NCBI GenBank assembly: GCA_028293305.1
Contig: JAQGPD010000009.1
Span: forward strand, 1-14,459
Source: Verrucomicrobiales bacterium
Lineage (GTDB): Bacteria > Verrucomicrobiota > Verrucomicrobiia > Verrucomicrobiales > V1-33
DNA length: 14,459 bases
Reading direction: 5' to 3'
Below the pieces are notes generated by a model. That model saw nothing but the letters and a program-made list of their open reading frames with translations, searched no databases and had not been told where the DNA came from. Position numbers and translations under genes: made by a program. Below are positions 13,494 through 14,459 of the stretch, in pieces. How positions within the stretch are numbered: position 1 is the stretch's first letter; each line of letters begins with the position of its first letter.

Positions 13494-14459
13494 ATGAATT
13501 TCTCCGCTTCCCGTTTTCTTCCCCTCACTGCGTTGGCACTGGTTCTGGCTCCCCTCGCGGCGCATGCCGATGAATGGTTTTCCTGGCGCGGTCCTTCCCA
13601 GGACGGACGCAGTGCTGAAAAGTATGAGCAGAATGTGTTCGGCGATGCGCCGGACTGGACTTACGACATTTCCGGACGCGGGGGTCCGGTGATCGCGGGC
13701 GGACGGGTTTTCCTTTTCAGCTATCGCGGCGAGGGTGCAGACCAGGCGGAGGGCCTGACCTGCTTTGATGCCAAAACGGGCAAGATGCTGTGGGAGAAGC
13801 GCTTGCCGGACTTTTTGAGCGATAACTCCTACAGCCGCTACGCCATTGGCAGCCCGACGGTGGATCCGGAATCCGGCAATATTTTCCTCATGTCCACCGC
13901 CGGGGAATTGGTGGCCGTGGACCGAGATGGCAAGACCCTCTGGCAGCACAGCCTTTTTGAGGAAATGGGCCGCCTCAGCTTCCCGAACGGCCGCACGGGC
14001 TCCCCGGTGGTCATCGGTGACCTCGTCATCGTGCGGGGCATCACGGCGAACTGGGGCGGCGACGGCCCGGCGCGCGACCGCTTTTACGCGTTCCAAAAAA
14101 CCACCGGCCAGCTGGTTTGGTCCTCCACGCCTGGCCTGCAGCCGCAGGATGGATCATTTTCCACGGGGATTTTTCAAATGCGTGACGGCATTCCGGTCAT
14201 GTATGCAACCACGGGCTGCGGACATTTCATCGCGCTCAACGCCCTGACCGGCAAGCCCTTATGGCGGTTCCTCTCCGCCAAGGGCGGCATCAATGCCTCC
14301 TGCGTGCTCGTTGGGGACAAGCTCATCGCGGCGCATGACAAGGAAAATACCGACACCACCATGACCGGCGGTTTTGAATGCGTGCGCCTGCCCGCCGGCC
14401 CGCTGCCTCCCGGCCCGCCGGAAGATCCCGTTCCGGTCCTGGGCAAGTCCGCGGAAGCC
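13494..14459 (+). CDS. Exported PQQ-like beta-propeller repeat protein (3' end outside window)
   Basis: The reading frame stays open to the right edge, giving 322 residues of a longer protein. Residues 1-25 form a Sec signal peptide (cleavage after AAHA). The mature chain begins DEWFSWRGPSQDGRS, the opening typical of PQQ-binding-like propeller proteins common in Planctomycetes and Verrucomicrobia. Four blades show the repeat pattern -D-TG-xLW-: FDAKTGKMLWEKRL (~90), VDRDGKTLWQHSL (~141), FQKTTGQLVWSS (~199) and LNALTGKPLWRF (~247). This fold is shared by quinoprotein dehydrogenases and the BamB assembly factor; no dehydrogenase-specific residues can be judged from this part, so a structural, binding or enzymatic role all remain open. 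It follows the tricorn-like gene on the same strand after 178 nt, so it may have its own promoter. Confidence 0.88.
   Translation, partial: MNFSASRFLPLTALALVLAPLAAHADEWFSWRGPSQDGRSAEKYEQNVFGDAPDWTYDISGRGGPVIAGGRVFLFSYRGEGADQAEGLTCFDAKTGKMLWEKRLPDFLSDNSYSRYAIGSPTVDPESGNIFLMSTAGELVAVDRDGKTLWQHSLFEEMGRLSFPNGRTGSPVVIGDLVIVRGITANWGGDGPARDRFYAFQKTTGQLVWSSTPGLQPQDGSFSTGIFQMRDGIPVMYATTGCGHFIALNALTGKPLWRFLSAKGGINASCVLVGDKLIAAHDKENTDTTMTGGFECVRLPAGPLPPGPPEDPVPVLGKSAEA

Noticed and set aside
1..14459. Mobile elements, CRISPR arrays, tRNA/rRNA genes, known riboswitches
   Set aside because: No transposase or integrase motifs, no regular long repeat-spacer pattern, no tRNA-like cloverleaf or rRNA sequence, and no riboswitch core that I recognise on either strand.

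Overview
The window looks like ordinary chromosomal DNA from a GC-rich (about 60% or more by eye) member of the Verrucomicrobiota, most likely Verrucomicrobiales (Luteolibacter/Prosthecobacter-like). This placement is an inference. It rests on the gene mix: a giant two-module FtsX-type permease, small exported Lys/Pro/Ala-rich proteins, an exported tricorn-type protease, a PQQ-type propeller protein with a WRGP-type mature start, and a GYF_2 membrane protein. The almost complete lack of Shine-Dalgarno sequences fits too. There are no rRNA or tRNA genes, CRISPR arrays, insertion sequences or phage genes.

Layout. Positions 2-2908 (+) hold the 3' part of a large ABC-type FtsX/LolE-like permease that runs off the left edge. 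It overlaps by 8 nt a small exported beta-rich protein (2901-3602, +). A hairpin-rich gap follows, then an exported two-EF-hand protein (3859-4218, +) and a strong intrinsic terminator (4347-4387). Two minus-strand genes come next: a SMUG1-type uracil-DNA glycosylase (6085-5360), upstream of and probably cotranscribed with glutamate racemase murI (5292-4459). Divergently, an RhlE-type DEAD-box RNA helicase (6247-7662, +) is followed by an exported Lys/Ala-rich protein with a compact C-terminal domain (7827-8495, +). After a structured, partly AT-rich gap come a GYF_2-domain membrane protein (8716-9741, +), a complete exported tricorn-like S41 protease (9953-13315, +), and the 5' part of an exported PQQ-like beta-propeller protein (13494 to the right edge, +).

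How it fits together. Three housekeeping or nucleic-acid genes (glycosylase, murI, rhlE) sit among genes for envelope or periplasmic proteins. Seven of the ten genes encode products that are exported or in the inner membrane, so the region mostly concerns the cell envelope. I see no single operon-encoded defence or biosynthetic system. The most interesting items are the AT-rich island of overlapping inverted repeats before the GYF_2 gene, the nested hairpins before the EF-hand gene, the unnamed C-terminal domain of the Lys/Ala-rich protein, the unusual active-site neighbourhood and charged insert of the tricorn homologue, the lack of Shine-Dalgarno sites, and a 9-base word (TTTGTCAGG) repeated across unrelated genes.
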